From positions 1 to 64,000 of the forward strand of contig CAJNBS010000004.1 of assembly GCA_905221065.1 (NCBI GenBank): a DNA stretch of 64,000 nt, in the 5' to 3' direction. Of this stretch, positions 24,370-34,118 are shown one piece after another. How positions within the stretch are numbered: position 1 is the stretch's first letter; every line of letters begins with the position of its first letter. The stretch comes from a bacterium. Lineage in GTDB: Bacteria > Bacillota > Bacilli > Lactobacillales > Streptococcaceae. A model generated the notes under the pieces. The model was not told where the DNA came from. It made no database searches and saw only the letters and a list, made by a program, of their open reading frames with translations. The position numbers and the translations under genes are program-made.

Positions 24370-24570
24370 ATGAATATGATAAAAATTGAAGAAAGATTTA
24401 CAAGTCTCACAGAAAAAGATTTAGCAACAGTAGAGGGCGGTCGAGTGTCATGGAGAGGTAATATTAACATCGATGTCCATAAAGTGATTGATAGTACGGG
24501 AAGATTTTTCGGTGGTATCTATAATGCTGGTAGAGCATTTGGTCGAAATGTTTACAATGCATTTTATTAA
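24370..24570 (+). CDS. Double-glycine-leader bacteriocin-like peptide
   Basis: 66 residues. The leader ends LTEKDLATVEGG. The mature part begins RVSWRGNINIDVHK and contains GGIYNAGRAFGRNVYNAFY, with the repeated Gly and aromatic residues seen in two-peptide bacteriocins. AGAGGAA precedes the start. Confidence 0.78.
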   Translation: MNMIKIEERFTSLTEKDLATVEGGRVSWRGNINIDVHKVIDSTGRFFGGIYNAGRAFGRNVYNAFY

Positions 24571-24614
24571 TATAGTTTATTAAAATTGATATATATTATG
24601 TTTTTGAATTCGTT

Positions 24615-24688
24615 TTTGAATAGATAAATAAGAGGAAAATAAAATAGCAGGTGAAGCAGCTTTGGGGTATTATGCGAATAGACCATAA
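24615..24688 (+). pseudogene. Decayed fifth unit: cin-box remnant and bacteriocin tail
   Basis: TTTGAATAGATAAATAAGAGG (24615 on) repeats the promoter-leader of units 1-4 with the core C lost. From 24644 the frame IAGEAALGYYANRP runs to a stop without any start codon, like the C-terminal end of a Blp-type peptide. It looks like a deletion that removed the front of a bacteriocin gene. Confidence 0.55.
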
Positions 24689-24715
24689 TCTGATTGTAGT
24701 CAGAGAGGCATTTCT

Positions 24716-24916
24716 ATGTTTTTGAAAAAAGAAGTGATATTATTAGGGGTATTGTTATCGCTACGCATTATTTTTACTATCGTTCAGATTTTAATTGATT
24801 ATAAAATATTATCTGGACAGTATAGTATGAATTTTATGGATATCTCAGAAGTATTTACTTATCCAATACTCATTTTAATCATTTACATAGCAATAAAATA
24901 TAATACAAAGGAGTAA
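24716..24916 (+). CDS. Small two-span membrane protein, putative immunity protein
   Basis: 66 residues with two hydrophobic helices (about residues 7-27 and 44-62) and a charged end KYNTKE. No leader. Its position among bacteriocin peptides and small size fit a bacteriocin immunity protein, but the family is not recognised. Confidence 0.55.
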   Translation: MFLKKEVILLGVLLSLRIIFTIVQILIDYKILSGQYSMNFMDISEVFTYPILILIIYIAIKYNTKE

Positions 24917-24924
24917 TGACGAAC

Positions 24925-24990
24925 ATGAATCAAAAGGATTTGGTGCATGTGAATGGCAGAGTTTTTCCGCCATTCTTGTCAGACAAATAG
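24925..24990 (+). CDS. Very short ORF of unknown meaning
   Basis: 21 residues, MNQKDLVHVNGRVFPPFLSD plus Lys, behind AAAGGAG at some distance (12 bases). It may be a real small peptide or a fragment. Confidence 0.25.
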   Translation: MNQKDLVHVNGRVFPPFLSDK

Positions 24991-24999
24991 GAGTCTAAC

Positions 25000-25179
25000 A
25001 TGAAAACATTTTTATTAGGTTTTGTTGAGGGGTATTTTACCGTATCGCTCATAATCTACATCGCAACGTATTTGATATTGAAAAATCCGATCAATACCCT
25101 ATTTTATCCAGAAATTTACCCTGTTTTATTTGGACTCTTTTATCTAGGATATAAGGTCAATAAAAAGCGAGTAGAGTAA
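25000..25179 (+). CDS. Small two-span membrane protein, putative immunity protein
   Basis: 59 residues: MKTFLLGFVEGYFTVSLIIY and a second helix EIYPVLFGLFYLGYKV, then a basic tail NKKRVE. TAGGAG lies 9 bases upstream. Similar in size and layout to the proteins at 24716 and 25587, and to Blp-locus immunity-type proteins. Confidence 0.55.
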   Translation: MKTFLLGFVEGYFTVSLIIYIATYLILKNPINTLFYPEIYPVLFGLFYLGYKVNKKRVE

Positions 25180-25463
25180 ACAGTTAAGAATGACTTGTTA
25201 GTCTGCGCTGAAAACGGTTAGGGTAGAATCTAAGAATGCATCACATTGGAGTTTAAAAGGAGTAACTATGAATCGTAATTTAGAACGGTGTTATCTATTC
25301 TGACTAGGAATAGATCATACCAGAGGCGGCTTAGAAATAGCAGGGACATTAGAAATTGAAGTAATAAATAGGATGTTGTAAATGTTGCTATCAATGATTT
25401 ATTGTTCCAAACTTGCCTAGGGTGATAGTAAAAAATCAATTTCCTTTCATACCATATTTTTAG
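25180..25463. other. Gap with only gene debris
   Basis: An 11-codon ORF (25268-25303) behind AAAAGGAG ends early; its downstream continuation is closed by stops. I see no other gene. It probably holds worn remains of the peptide locus. Confidence 0.4.
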
Positions 25464-25494
25464 TAGGTAGGACGTTTGTTCTACCTATTTTTTT
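25464..25494 (+). terminator. Terminator, first copy of a duplicated block
   Basis: TAGGTAG and CTACCTA (7 bp) around GACGTTTGTT, then seven T. The same structure recurs at 25787-25815. Confidence 0.8.
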
Positions 25495-25586
25495 AATCCC
25501 AAAAGTGCAGTTGAGGTGTTTATTTGGAGTTTTACATATATTTTTGATAAAATAGGTATAGAAATTAGGAGAGTTGAAGAAAAGGA

Positions 25587-25775
25587 ATGAAGAAGGTTTT
25601 AAAATATTTTTTAGTATTTGTTTTTCTATTTTTAATGAATATTTTCATCTTTAAGATACTAGCAACTCTGGGATTTCAGCTGACAATGAGTGAAAAGAGT
25701 TATATTGTACCACCGCTGTTTTCGATTATCGTTTTATATATGATTGACAAAAGAATTAGGAAGAAAAAGAAATAA
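25587..25775 (+). CDS. Small two-span membrane protein
   Basis: 62 residues: a first helix LKYFLVFVFLFLMNIFIFKI, a second around VPPLFSIIVLYMI, and the basic end DKRIRKKKK. It lies between two copies of a terminator-plus-ComE-half-site block, so it may be a later insertion or may be driven by the first, incomplete site. Possible immunity or regulatory membrane peptide; family unknown. Confidence 0.55.
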   Translation: MKKVLKYFLVFVFLFLMNIFIFKILATLGFQLTMSEKSYIVPPLFSIIVLYMIDKRIRKKKK

Positions 25776-25786
25776 ATATATATTTT

Positions 25787-25815
25787 AGGTAGAGCGTTTG
25801 TTCTGCCTATTTTTT
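25787..25815 (+). terminator. Terminator before comAB
   Basis: AGGTAGA and TCTGCCT pair (one G-T) around GCGTTTGT, then six T. It isolates the comAB promoter from upstream transcription. Confidence 0.75.
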
Positions 25816-25826
25816 ATCCCAAAAGT

Positions 25827-25894
25827 GCATTTGGGAGGGAGATAGGCGCATTTGGGAAGGAAGTCCGGTTTTTGTTTGGGAATTGGGGTAAGAT
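25827..25894 (+). promoter_or_regulatory. ComE-box direct repeat and -10 of comAB
   Basis: GCATTTGGG occurs twice (25827-25835 and 25848-25856), exactly 12 bases apart, the geometry of the ComE site. A TAAGAT -10 is at 25889-25894, 32 bases after the second box. Confidence 0.88.
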
Positions 25895-25932
25895 AGATAT
25901 TATCAGATGAGTTTAGGAAAAAGGAGATGAAT

Positions 25933-28086
25933 ATGAAATTTGGGAAACGTCACTATCGTCCGCAGGTGGATCAGATGGACTGCGGTGTAGCTTCATTAGC
26001 CATGGTTTTTGGCTACTATGGTAGTTACTATTCTTTGGCTCACTTGCGTGAATTGGCCAAGACAACCATGGATGGGACGACGGCTTTGGGCTTGGTCAAG
26101 GTGGCAGAGGAGATTGGCTTTGAGACGCGAGCGATCAAGGCGGATATGACACTCTTTGACTTGCCAGATTTGACCTTTCCTTTTGTTGCCCATGTGCTTA
26201 AGGAAGGGAAATTGCTCCACTATTATGTGGTGATTGGGCAGGATAAGGACAGCATTCATATTGCCGATCCAGATCCTGGGGTGAAATTGACAAAACTGCC
26301 ACGTGAGCGTTTTGCGGAAGAATGGACAGGAGTGACTCTGTTTATGGCACCGAGTCCAGACTACAAGCCTCATAAGGATCAAAAAAACGGCCTTCTCTCT
26401 TTTATTCCTATATTAGTGAAGCAGCGTGGCTTGATTGCTAATATCGTTTTGGCAACACTCTTGGTCACCTTGATTAACATTGTGGGTTCTTATTATTTGC
26501 AGTCTATTATTGATACCTATGTGCCAGATCAGATGCGTTCGACGCTGGGGATTATTTCTATTGGGTTGGTCATTGTCTACATCCTTCAGCAGATCTTGTC
26601 TTACGCTCAGGAGTATCTCTTGCTTATTTTGGGGCAACGCTTGTCGATTGATGTGATTTTGTCCTATATCAAGCATGTTTTTCACCTGCCTATGTCCTTT
26701 TTTGCGACACGTCGTACAGGGGAAATCGTTTCTCGTTTTACAGATGCTAACAGTATCATCGATGCGCTAGCTTCGGCCATCCTTTCGATTTTCCTAGATG
26801 TGTCAACGGTTGTCATTATTTCTCTTGTTTTATTTTCACAAAATACCAATCTCTTTTTCATGACCTTATTGGCGCTTCCTATCTATACAGTGATTATTTT
26901 TGCTTTTATGAAGCCGTTTGAAAAGATGAATCGGGATACCATGGAAGCCAATGCGGTTCTGTCTTCTTCTATCATCGAGGACATCAACGGTATTGAGACT
27001 ATCAAGTCTTTGACCAGCGAAAGTCAGCGTTACCAAAAGATTGACAAGGAATTTGTGGATTATCTGAAGAAATCCTTTACCTATAGTCGGGCAGAGAGTC
27101 AGCAAAAGGCTCTGAAAAAGGTTGCCCATCTCTTGCTCAATGTCGGCATTCTCTGGATGGGGGCTGTTCTGGTCATGGATGGCAAGATGAGTTTGGGGCA
27201 GTTGATTACCTATAATACTTTGCTTGTTTATTTTACAAATCCTTTGGAAAATATCATCAACCTGCAAACCAAGCTTCAGACAGCTCAGGTTGCCAATAAT
27301 CGTCTAAATGAGGTTTATCTGGTAGCTTCGGAGTTTGAGGAGAAGAAAACGGTTGAGGATTTGAGCTTGATGAAGGGAGAGATGTCCTTCAAACAGGTTT
27401 CCTACAAGTATGGCTATGGTCGAGATGTCTTGTCAGATATCAATTTGACCATTCCGCAAGGTTCTAAGGTGGCTTTTGTGGGGATTTCAGGGTCAGGTAA
27501 GACCACCTTGGCCAAGATGATGGTTAATTTTTACGACCCAAGTCAAGGGGAGATTAGTCTGGGTGGTGTCAATCTCAATCAGATTGATAAAAAGGCCTTG
27601 CGCCAGTATATCAACTATCTGCCTCAACAGCCCTATGTCTTTAACGGAACGATTTTGGAAAATCTTCTCCTTGGAGCCAAGGAGGGGACGACACAGGAAG
27701 ATATCTTACGGGCGGTCGAGTTGGCGGAGATTCGAGAGGATATCGAGCGGATGCCCCTGAATTACCAGACAGAATTGACTTCGGATGGGGCAGGGATTTC
27801 AGGTGGACAACGTCAGAGAATTGCTTTGGCGCGTGCTCTCTTGACAGATGCGCCGGTCTTGATTTTGGATGAGGCGACCAGCAGTTTGGATATTCTGACA
27901 GAGAAGCGGATTGTTGATAATCTGATGTCTTTGGATAAGACCTTGATTTTCATTGCCCACCGTTTGACTATTGCTGAGCGGACAGAGAAGGTTGTTGTCT
28001 TGGATCAGGGCAAGATTGTTGAAGAAGGAAAACATGCTGATTTGCTTGCACAGGGTGGCTTCTACGCCCATTTGGTGAATAGCTAG
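25933..28086 (+). CDS. comA: Competence ABC transporter/peptidase ComA
   Basis: ComA cleaves double-glycine leaders and exports the competence-stimulating peptide; it also handles bacteriocin peptides. The 717-residue protein has a C39 peptidase domain with Cys17, His96 and Asp112, six membrane helices (about 160-440), and an ABC ATPase with GISGSGKTT, the signature ISGGQRQRIALARAL and DEATSSLD. ATG 25927 directly touches the GGAG, so ATG 25933, with 6-base spacing, is taken. It is encoded with comB, and a bacteriocin-like peptide locus lies directly upstream. Confidence 0.97.
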   Translation: MKFGKRHYRPQVDQMDCGVASLAMVFGYYGSYYSLAHLRELAKTTMDGTTALGLVKVAEEIGFETRAIKADMTLFDLPDLTFPFVAHVLKEGKLLHYYVVIGQDKDSIHIADPDPGVKLTKLPRERFAEEWTGVTLFMAPSPDYKPHKDQKNGLLSFIPILVKQRGLIANIVLATLLVTLINIVGSYYLQSIIDTYVPDQMRSTLGIISIGLVIVYILQQILSYAQEYLLLILGQRLSIDVILSYIKHVFHLPMSFFATRRTGEIVSRFTDANSIIDALASAILSIFLDVSTVVIISLVLFSQNTNLFFMTLLALPIYTVIIFAFMKPFEKMNRDTMEANAVLSSSIIEDINGIETIKSLTSESQRYQKIDKEFVDYLKKSFTYSRAESQQKALKKVAHLLLNVGILWMGAVLVMDGKMSLGQLITYNTLLVYFTNPLENIINLQTKLQTAQVANNRLNEVYLVASEFEEKKTVEDLSLMKGEMSFKQVSYKYGYGRDVLSDINLTIPQGSKVAFVGISGSGKTTLAKMMVNFYDPSQGEISLGGVNLNQIDKKALRQYINYLPQQPYVFNGTILENLLLGAKEGTTQEDILRAVELAEIREDIERMPLNYQTELTSDGAGISGGQRQRIALARALLTDAPVLILDEATSSLDILTEKRIVDNLMSLDKTLIFIAHRLTIAERTEKVVVLDQGKIVEEGKHADLLAQGGFYAHLVNS

Positions 28087-28098
28087 AAAGAGGAGAGG

Positions 28099-29448
28099 AT
28101 GAAACCAGAATTTTTAGAAAGTGCGGAGTTTTATAATCGTCGTTATCATAATTTTTCCAGTCGGGTGATTGTACCCATGTCCCTTCTGCTCGTATTTTTG
28201 CTTGGATTTGCAACTTTGGCAGAGAAGGAGATGAGTTTGTCAACTAGAGCTACTGTGGAGCCTAGTCGTATCCTTGCCAATATCCAGTCAACTAGCAACA
28301 ATCGCATTCTTGTCAATCATTTGGAAGAAAATAAGCTAGTTAAAAAGGGAGAACTGTTGGTTCAATACCAAGAAGGAGCAGAAGGTGTTCAAGCGGAGTC
28401 TTATGCCAGTCAGTTGGACATGCTAAAGGACCAAAAAAAGCAATTGGAGTATTTGCAAAAGAGCCTGCAAGAAGGGGAGAACCACTTTCCAGAGGAGGAT
28501 AAATTTGGCTACCAAGCCACCTTTCGCGACTACCTCAGCCAAGCGGCTAGTCTTAGGGCTAGTACATCGCAACAAAACGAGACCATCGCGTCCCAGAATG
28601 CAGCAGCTAGCCAAACCCAAGCCGAAATCGGCAACCTCATCAGCCAAACAGAGGCTAAAATTCGCGATTACCAGACAGCTAAATCAGCTATTGAAACAGG
28701 CGCTTCCTTGGCCAGTCAGAATCTAGCTTATTCTCTCTATCAGTCCTACAAGTCTCAGGGGGAGGAAAATCCGCAAGCTAAGGCTCAGGCAGTGGCGCAA
28801 GTTGAAGCACAGCTTTCTCAGTTAGAATCTAGTCTTGCTACTTACCGTGTCCAGTATGCAGGTTCAGGTACCCAGCAAGCCTATGCGTCTGGTTTAAGCA
28901 GTCAATTGGAATCCCTCAAATCACAACATTTGGCAAAGGTTGGTCAGGAATTGACCCTTCTAGACCAGAAAATCTTGGAGGCAGAGTCAGGTAAGAAGGT
29001 ACAGGGAAATCTTTTAGACAAGGGGAAAATTACGGCTAGTGAGGATGGGGTGCTTCACCTTAATCCTGAGACCAGTGATTCTAGCATGGTTGCAGAAGGT
29101 GCCCTACTAGCCCAACTCTATCCGTCCTTGGAAAAAGAAGGGAAAGCCAAACTCACAGCTTATCTAAGTTCAAAAGATGTAGCAAGGATCAAGGTCGGTG
29201 ATTCTGTTCGTTATACGACGACTCATGATGCCAAGAATCAACTTTTCCTAGATTCTACTATTACAAGTATTGATGTGACAGCTACCAAGACTGAAAAAGG
29301 GAATTTCTTTAAAATCGAGGCGGAGACTAATCTAACTTCGGAGCAGGCTGAAAAACTTCGGTACGGGGTGGAAGGTCGTCTGCAGATGATTACGGGCAAG
29401 AAAAGCTACCTACGTTATTATTTGGATCAATTTTTGAACAAAGAGTAA
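28099..29448 (+). CDS. comB: Competence transport accessory protein ComB
   Basis: ComB is the membrane-fusion partner of ComA. The 449-residue protein has one N-terminal helix (about residues 21-42), a long Gln/Ala-rich coiled-coil hairpin (about 95-310) and a C-terminal beta-rich part with [17 protein letters not shown]. It follows comA by 12 bases, and a terminator (AAAACTG / CAGTTTTTT) lies at about 29476-29511. Confidence 0.96.
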   Translation: MKPEFLESAEFYNRRYHNFSSRVIVPMSLLLVFLLGFATLAEKEMSLSTRATVEPSRILANIQSTSNNRILVNHLEENKLVKKGELLVQYQEGAEGVQAESYASQLDMLKDQKKQLEYLQKSLQEGENHFPEEDKFGYQATFRDYLSQAASLRASTSQQNETIASQNAAASQTQAEIGNLISQTEAKIRDYQTAKSAIETGASLASQNLAYSLYQSYKSQGEENPQAKAQAVAQVEAQLSQLESSLATYRVQYAGSGTQQAYASGLSSQLESLKSQHLAKVGQELTLLDQKILEAESGKKVQGNLLDKGKITASEDGVLHLNPETSDSSMVAEGALLAQLYPSLEKEGKAKLTAYLSSKDVARIKVGDSVRYTTTHDAKNQLFLDSTITSIDVTATKTEKGNFFKIEAETNLTSEQAEKLRYGVEGRLQMITGKKSYLRYYLDQFLNKE

Positions 29449-29540
29449 TGTTCGTGTTTTTAGAGTTAAATGATTTTAAAACTGTGAGAAAGATTCTTCT
29501 TGCAGTTTTTTCTTTATGATTTTTGAAGTTACTACGTTAT

Positions 29541-29585
29541 TTATTCGGTTAAATTCTTGTAATTTTAGGTTTTTTATGGTAGAAT
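29541..29585 (+). promoter_or_regulatory. purC promoter with possible PurR-box
   Basis: TTGTAA (29557-29562) and the extended -10 TGGTAGAAT (29577-29585) are 17 bases apart. ATTCGGTTAA just upstream resembles, on the reverse strand, the PurBox core CCGAA(C/T). Confidence 0.6.
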
Positions 29586-29617
29586 GTGCTCAAGTAATAC
29601 GAAAGGCGAACTTTAAA

Positions 29618-30325
29618 ATGTCAAAACAATTGATCTATTCGGGAAAAGCTAAAGATATCTATACAACTGAGGATGAAAATCTTATTATTTCAACTTACAA
29701 GGACCAGGCGACTGCTTTCAATGGTGTCAAGAAGGAGCAGATTGCGGGCAAAGGAGTTTTGAATAATCAGATTTCATCTTTTATTTTTGAGAAGTTAAAT
29801 GCGGCTGGTGTGGAGACTCACTTTGTGGAGAAACTTTCGGACACGGAACAACTTAATAAAAAGGTTAAGATTATTCCTTTGGAAGTCGTGCTTCGCAACT
29901 ACACGGCTGGTTCCTTTTCAAAACGTTTTGGTGTAGACGAAGGAATCGCCTTGGATACTCCGATTGTCGAATTTTACTATAAAAATGATGATTTGGATGA
30001 TCCATTTATCAATGACGAGCATGTGAAATTCCTACAGATTGCGGATGACCAGCAAATCGCCTACTTGAAGGAAGAAACTCGTCGTATCAATGAACTTTTG
30101 AAGGTCTGGTTTGCTGAGATTGGGCTTAAATTGATTGACTTTAAGCTAGAGTTCGGTTTTGACAAGGATGGCAAGATTATCTTAGCAGATGAATTTTCAC
30201 CAGATAACTGCCGTTTGTGGGATGCGGATGGCAACCACATGGATAAGGATGTTTTCCGTAGGGGATTGGGAGAACTAACAGACGTTTACGAAGTTGTTTG
30301 GGAGAAGTTGCAGGGGTTGAAATAA
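29618..30325 (+). CDS. purC: SAICAR synthetase
   Basis: PurC condenses CAIR with aspartate (step 7 or 8 of de novo IMP synthesis). The 235-residue protein begins [20 protein letters not shown]; family blocks [15 protein letters not shown] and [14 protein letters not shown] are intact. A frame-open extension to 29516 precedes the promoter and is rejected. It leads the purC-L-F-M-N-H group. Confidence 0.96.
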   Translation: MSKQLIYSGKAKDIYTTEDENLIISTYKDQATAFNGVKKEQIAGKGVLNNQISSFIFEKLNAAGVETHFVEKLSDTEQLNKKVKIIPLEVVLRNYTAGSFSKRFGVDEGIALDTPIVEFYYKNDDLDDPFINDEHVKFLQIADDQQIAYLKEETRRINELLKVWFAEIGLKLIDFKLEFGFDKDGKIILADEFSPDNCRLWDADGNHMDKDVFRRGLGELTDVYEVVWEKLQGLK

Positions 30326-30380
30326 CAACCTCAAAGTCGTTGGAAACATTGTAAGAGCTGAAATAAAGGAATAAGGATTG

Positions 30381-33300
30381 ATGGATAAACGTATTTTTGT
30401 TGAAAAAAAGGCTGATTTTCAGGTTAAGTCAGAGAGTTTGGTTAGAGAACTCCAGCATAACTTGGGGCTTTCAACTTTGAAAAGTATTCGCATCGTGCAA
30501 GTGTATGATGTATTTGACTTGGCAGAGGACCTGTTTGCGCCTGCAGAGAAACACATTTTCTCTGAGCAGGTGACAGACCATGTCTTGGATGAAGCAGCTG
30601 TGCAGGCGGATATTGCTAACTATGCTTTCTTTGCCATTGAAAGCCTGCCAGGTCAGTTTGACCAGCGTGCAGCTTCTTCGCAAGAAGCCTTGCTTTTGTT
30701 GGGAAGCTCGAGTGACGTGACGGTTAATACAGCGCAACTTTACTTGGTTAATAAAGATATTGATGCGACTGAGTTAGAAGCGGTCAAGAACTACTTGCTC
30801 AATCCAGTTGATTCTCGTTTCAAGGACATCACGACTGGGATTGCCAAGCAGGAATTTTCAGAGTCAGACAAGACCATTCCCAAATTGACTTTCTTTGAAA
30901 GCTATAGGGCAGAAGACTTTGCCCGCTACAAGGCTGAGCAAGGGATGGCTATGGAAGTGGATGATTTGCTCTTTATCCAAGACTATTTCAAGTCAATCGG
31001 GCGCGTGCCGACGGAAACAGAACTCAAGGTTTTGGACACTTACTGGTCTGACCACTGCCGTCACACAACTTTTGAGACAGAGTTGAAAAATATCGACTTC
31101 TCAGCATCTAAATTCCAAAAGCAATTGCAGGCAACCTATGATAAGTATATTGCCATGCGTGATGAGTTGGGCCGTTCGGAGAAACCACAAACCTTGATGG
31201 ACATGGCGACTATTTTCGGTCGTTATGAGCGTGCTAATGGACGTTTGGACGATATGGAGGTGTCTGACGAAATCAATGCCTGCTCGGTTGAAATCGAAGT
31301 GGACGTTGATGGTGTCAAGGAACCTTGGCTCCTCATGTTTAAAAACGAAACCCACAACCACCCAACGGAAATTGAGCCATTTGGTGGAGCGGCTACTTGT
31401 ATCGGTGGAGCCATTCGTGACCCGTTGTCAGGCCGTTCCTACGTTTACCAAGCCATGCGTATCTCTGGTGCGGGTGATATTACAGCACCAATTTCGGAAA
31501 CTCGCGCTGGGAAATTGCCACAACAGGTCATTTCTAAGACAGCTGCTCATGGTTATTCTTCATATGGTAACCAAATTGGGCTTGCGACGACTTATGTCCG
31601 TGAATATTTCCACCCAGGCTTTGTAGCTAAACGTATGGAACTTGGTGCAGTTGTTGGTGCGGCTCCAAAGGGCAATGTTGTCCGTGAAAAACCTGAAGCG
31701 GGCGATGTCATTATCCTTCTCGGTGGGAAGACTGGACGTGATGGTGTCGGTGGTGCGACAGGGTCTTCTAAGGTTCAAACGGTTGAGTCTGTAGAGACTG
31801 CTGGTGCAGAGGTTCAAAAAGGGAATGCCATCGAAGAACGCAAGATTCAACGCCTTTTCCGTAATGGCGATGTGACTCGTCTTATCAAGAAATCCAACGA
31901 CTTTGGGGCAGGTGGTGTCTGTGTAGCCATCGGTGAATTGGCAGACGGTCTTGAAATCGACCTCAACAAGGTGCCTCTTAAATACCAGGGCTTGAATGGT
32001 ACCGAAATTGCCATCTCTGAATCTCAAGAACGGATGGCGGTCGTGGTTCGTCCTGAAGATGTGGATGCCTTCGTTGCCGAATGTAACAAAGAAAATATTG
32101 ACGCTGTTGTTGTTGCGACAGTGACTGAAAAACCAAATTTGGTCATGCACTGGAATGGTGAAACAATCGTGGACTTGGAGCGTCGTTTCCTTGATACAAA
32201 TGGTGTGCGCGTGGTCGTCGATGCCAAGGTTGTGGACAAGGATGTCAAACTCCCAGAAGAACGTCAAACATCTGCTGACACACTTGAAGCAGTTACCCTT
32301 GCGGTTTTGTCTGATTTGAACCATGCGAGTCAAAAAGGTTTACAAACTATCTTTGACTGTTCGGTCGGTCGTTCAACGGTCAATCATCCACTTGGTGGTC
32401 GTTACCAACTCACACCAACTGAGGCATCTGTGCAAAAATTACCAGTTCAACACGGTGTGACTCATACCGCGTCTGTCATGGCCCAAGGATTCAATCCATA
32501 TGTGGCAGAATGGTCTCCATATCACGGTGCTGCCTATGCGGTGATCGAAGCAACTGCTCGTTTGGTAGCCACTGGTGCCAACTGGTCCAAGGCTCGTTTC
32601 TCTTACCAAGAATATTTCGAGCGGATGGACAAACAAGCAGAACGTTTTGGTCAGCCAGTAGCAGCCCTTCTAGGCTCTATCGAAGCACAAATCCAACTTG
32701 GTTTGCCATCTATCGGTGGTAAGGACTCTATGTCTGGTACCTTTGAAGAATTAACTGTGCCACCAACCTTGGTAGCCTTTGGGGTGACGACGGCAGATAG
32801 CCGTAATGTGCTCTCTCCTGAGTTCAAGACTGCTGGTGAAAACATCTACTACATCCCAGGTCAAGCCCTCTCTGCAGAGATTGATTTTGACTTGATTAAG
32901 TCTAACTTTGCTCGGTTTGAAGCCATCCAAGCAACTTACAAAGTGACATCTGCATCAGCTGTCAAATACGGTGGTGTGGTTGAAAGCTTGGCTCTTGCTA
33001 CCTTTGGGAACCATATCGGTGCAGAGGTGATCTTGCCTGAACTTGAGACAGCTTTGACAGCTCAATTAGGCGGATTTGTCTTCACCTCTCTTCAAGAAAT
33101 TGCTGGAGTAGAGAAAATAGGTCAAACGAAAGCAGACTTTACACTCCTTGTCAACGGTGTGAAGCTAGATGGACAGAAACTTGACAGTGCCTTCCAAGGG
33201 AAACTGGAAGAAGTTTACCCAACAGAATTTGCCCAAGCCAAAGAACTGGACGAAGTTCCAGCTGTCGCTATTAATGCAGTCATCAAAGCCGAGGAAACTA

Positions 33301-34106
33301 TTGAAAAACCAGTGGTTTACATCCCAGTTTTCCCAGGAACCAACTCAGAATATGACTCAGCTAAGGCCTTTGAAAAAGAAGGTGCCGAGGTTAACTTGGT
33401 GCCATTTGTGACCTTGAATGAAGATGCTATTGTTAAGTCAGTTGAAACTATGGTTGACAATATCGACAAGGCCAACATTCTCTTCTTTGCCGGTGGCTTC
33501 TCAGCTGCGGATGAGCCAGATGGTTCAGCCAAGTTTATTGTCAATATCCTTCTTAATGAAAAAGTGCGTGTAGCTATTGATAGCTTTATCGCTCGTGGTG
33601 GCTTGATTATCGGTATCTGTAATGGATTCCAGGCCTTGGTCAAATCAGGTCTTCTTCCATACGGAAACTTTGAAGATGCCAGCAGTACGAGCCCAACCCT
33701 CTTCTACAATGATGCCAACCAACACGTGGCCAAGATGGTGGAAACTCGGATTGCCAATACCAACTCACCGTGGTTGGCTGGAGTAGAAGTGGGCGATATC
33801 CACGCTATTCCTGTTTCGCACGGTGAAGGGAAATTTGTCGTGACAGCTGAGGAATTTGTAGAGCTCCGTGACAATGGACAAATCTTTAGCCAATACGTTG
33901 ACTTTGACGGCAAACCAAGTATGGATTCTAAGTACAATCCGAATGGTTCTGTAAATGCCATCGAAGGAATTACTAGCAAGAACGGTCAAATCATCGGTAA
34001 GATGGGCCATTCAGAACGTTATGAAGACGGTCTTTTTCAAAACATCCCAGGAAATAAAGACCAGCACCTGTTTGCGTCGGCTGTGCGTTATTTCACAGGG
34101 AAATAA
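30381..34106 (+). CDS. purL: Phosphoribosylformylglycinamidine synthase (single-chain)
   Basis: The 1241-residue enzyme makes FGAM from FGAR, ATP and glutamine. The synthetase part holds FKNETHNHPTEIEPFGGAAT and KSNDFGAGGVCVAIGEL. The C-terminal glutaminase has IPVFPGTNSEYDSAKAFE, the nucleophile in IGICNGFQ, and a His/Glu pair in PVSHGEGKF. A TTG just upstream (30378) is in frame, but ATG 30381 fits the AAGGA site. It is the long PurL typical of streptococci rather than the split PurSQL of Bacillus. Confidence 0.96.
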   Translation: MDKRIFVEKKADFQVKSESLVRELQHNLGLSTLKSIRIVQVYDVFDLAEDLFAPAEKHIFSEQVTDHVLDEAAVQADIANYAFFAIESLPGQFDQRAASSQEALLLLGSSSDVTVNTAQLYLVNKDIDATELEAVKNYLLNPVDSRFKDITTGIAKQEFSESDKTIPKLTFFESYRAEDFARYKAEQGMAMEVDDLLFIQDYFKSIGRVPTETELKVLDTYWSDHCRHTTFETELKNIDFSASKFQKQLQATYDKYIAMRDELGRSEKPQTLMDMATIFGRYERANGRLDDMEVSDEINACSVEIEVDVDGVKEPWLLMFKNETHNHPTEIEPFGGAATCIGGAIRDPLSGRSYVYQAMRISGAGDITAPISETRAGKLPQQVISKTAAHGYSSYGNQIGLATTYVREYFHPGFVAKRMELGAVVGAAPKGNVVREKPEAGDVIILLGGKTGRDGVGGATGSSKVQTVESVETAGAEVQKGNAIEERKIQRLFRNGDVTRLIKKSNDFGAGGVCVAIGELADGLEIDLNKVPLKYQGLNGTEIAISESQERMAVVVRPEDVDAFVAECNKENIDAVVVATVTEKPNLVMHWNGETIVDLERRFLDTNGVRVVVDAKVVDKDVKLPEERQTSADTLEAVTLAVLSDLNHASQKGLQTIFDCSVGRSTVNHPLGGRYQLTPTEASVQKLPVQHGVTHTASVMAQGFNPYVAEWSPYHGAAYAVIEATARLVATGANWSKARFSYQEYFERMDKQAERFGQPVAALLGSIEAQIQLGLPSIGGKDSMSGTFEELTVPPTLVAFGVTTADSRNVLSPEFKTAGENIYYIPGQALSAEIDFDLIKSNFARFEAIQATYKVTSASAVKYGGVVESLALATFGNHIGAEVILPELETALTAQLGGFVFTSLQEIAGVEKIGQTKADFTLLVNGVKLDGQKLDSAFQGKLEEVYPTEFAQAKELDEVPAVAINAVIKAEETIEKPVVYIPVFPGTNSEYDSAKAFEKEGAEVNLVPFVTLNEDAIVKSVETMVDNIDKANILFFAGGFSAADEPDGSAKFIVNILLNEKVRVAIDSFIARGGLIIGICNGFQALVKSGLLPYGNFEDASSTSPTLFYNDANQHVAKMVETRIANTNSPWLAGVEVGDIHAIPVSHGEGKFVVTAEEFVELRDNGQIFSQYVDFDGKPSMDSKYNPNGSVNAIEGITSKNGQIIGKMGHSERYEDGLFQNIPGNKDQHLFASAVRYFTGK

Positions 34107-34118
34107 AAGGTATATAAA

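Noticed and set aside
25507-25536. A second complete ComE site before the 62-codon gene
   Set aside because: Only one 9-mer (GCAGTTGAG) is present; 12 bases on, AGTTTTACA does not match a second half.
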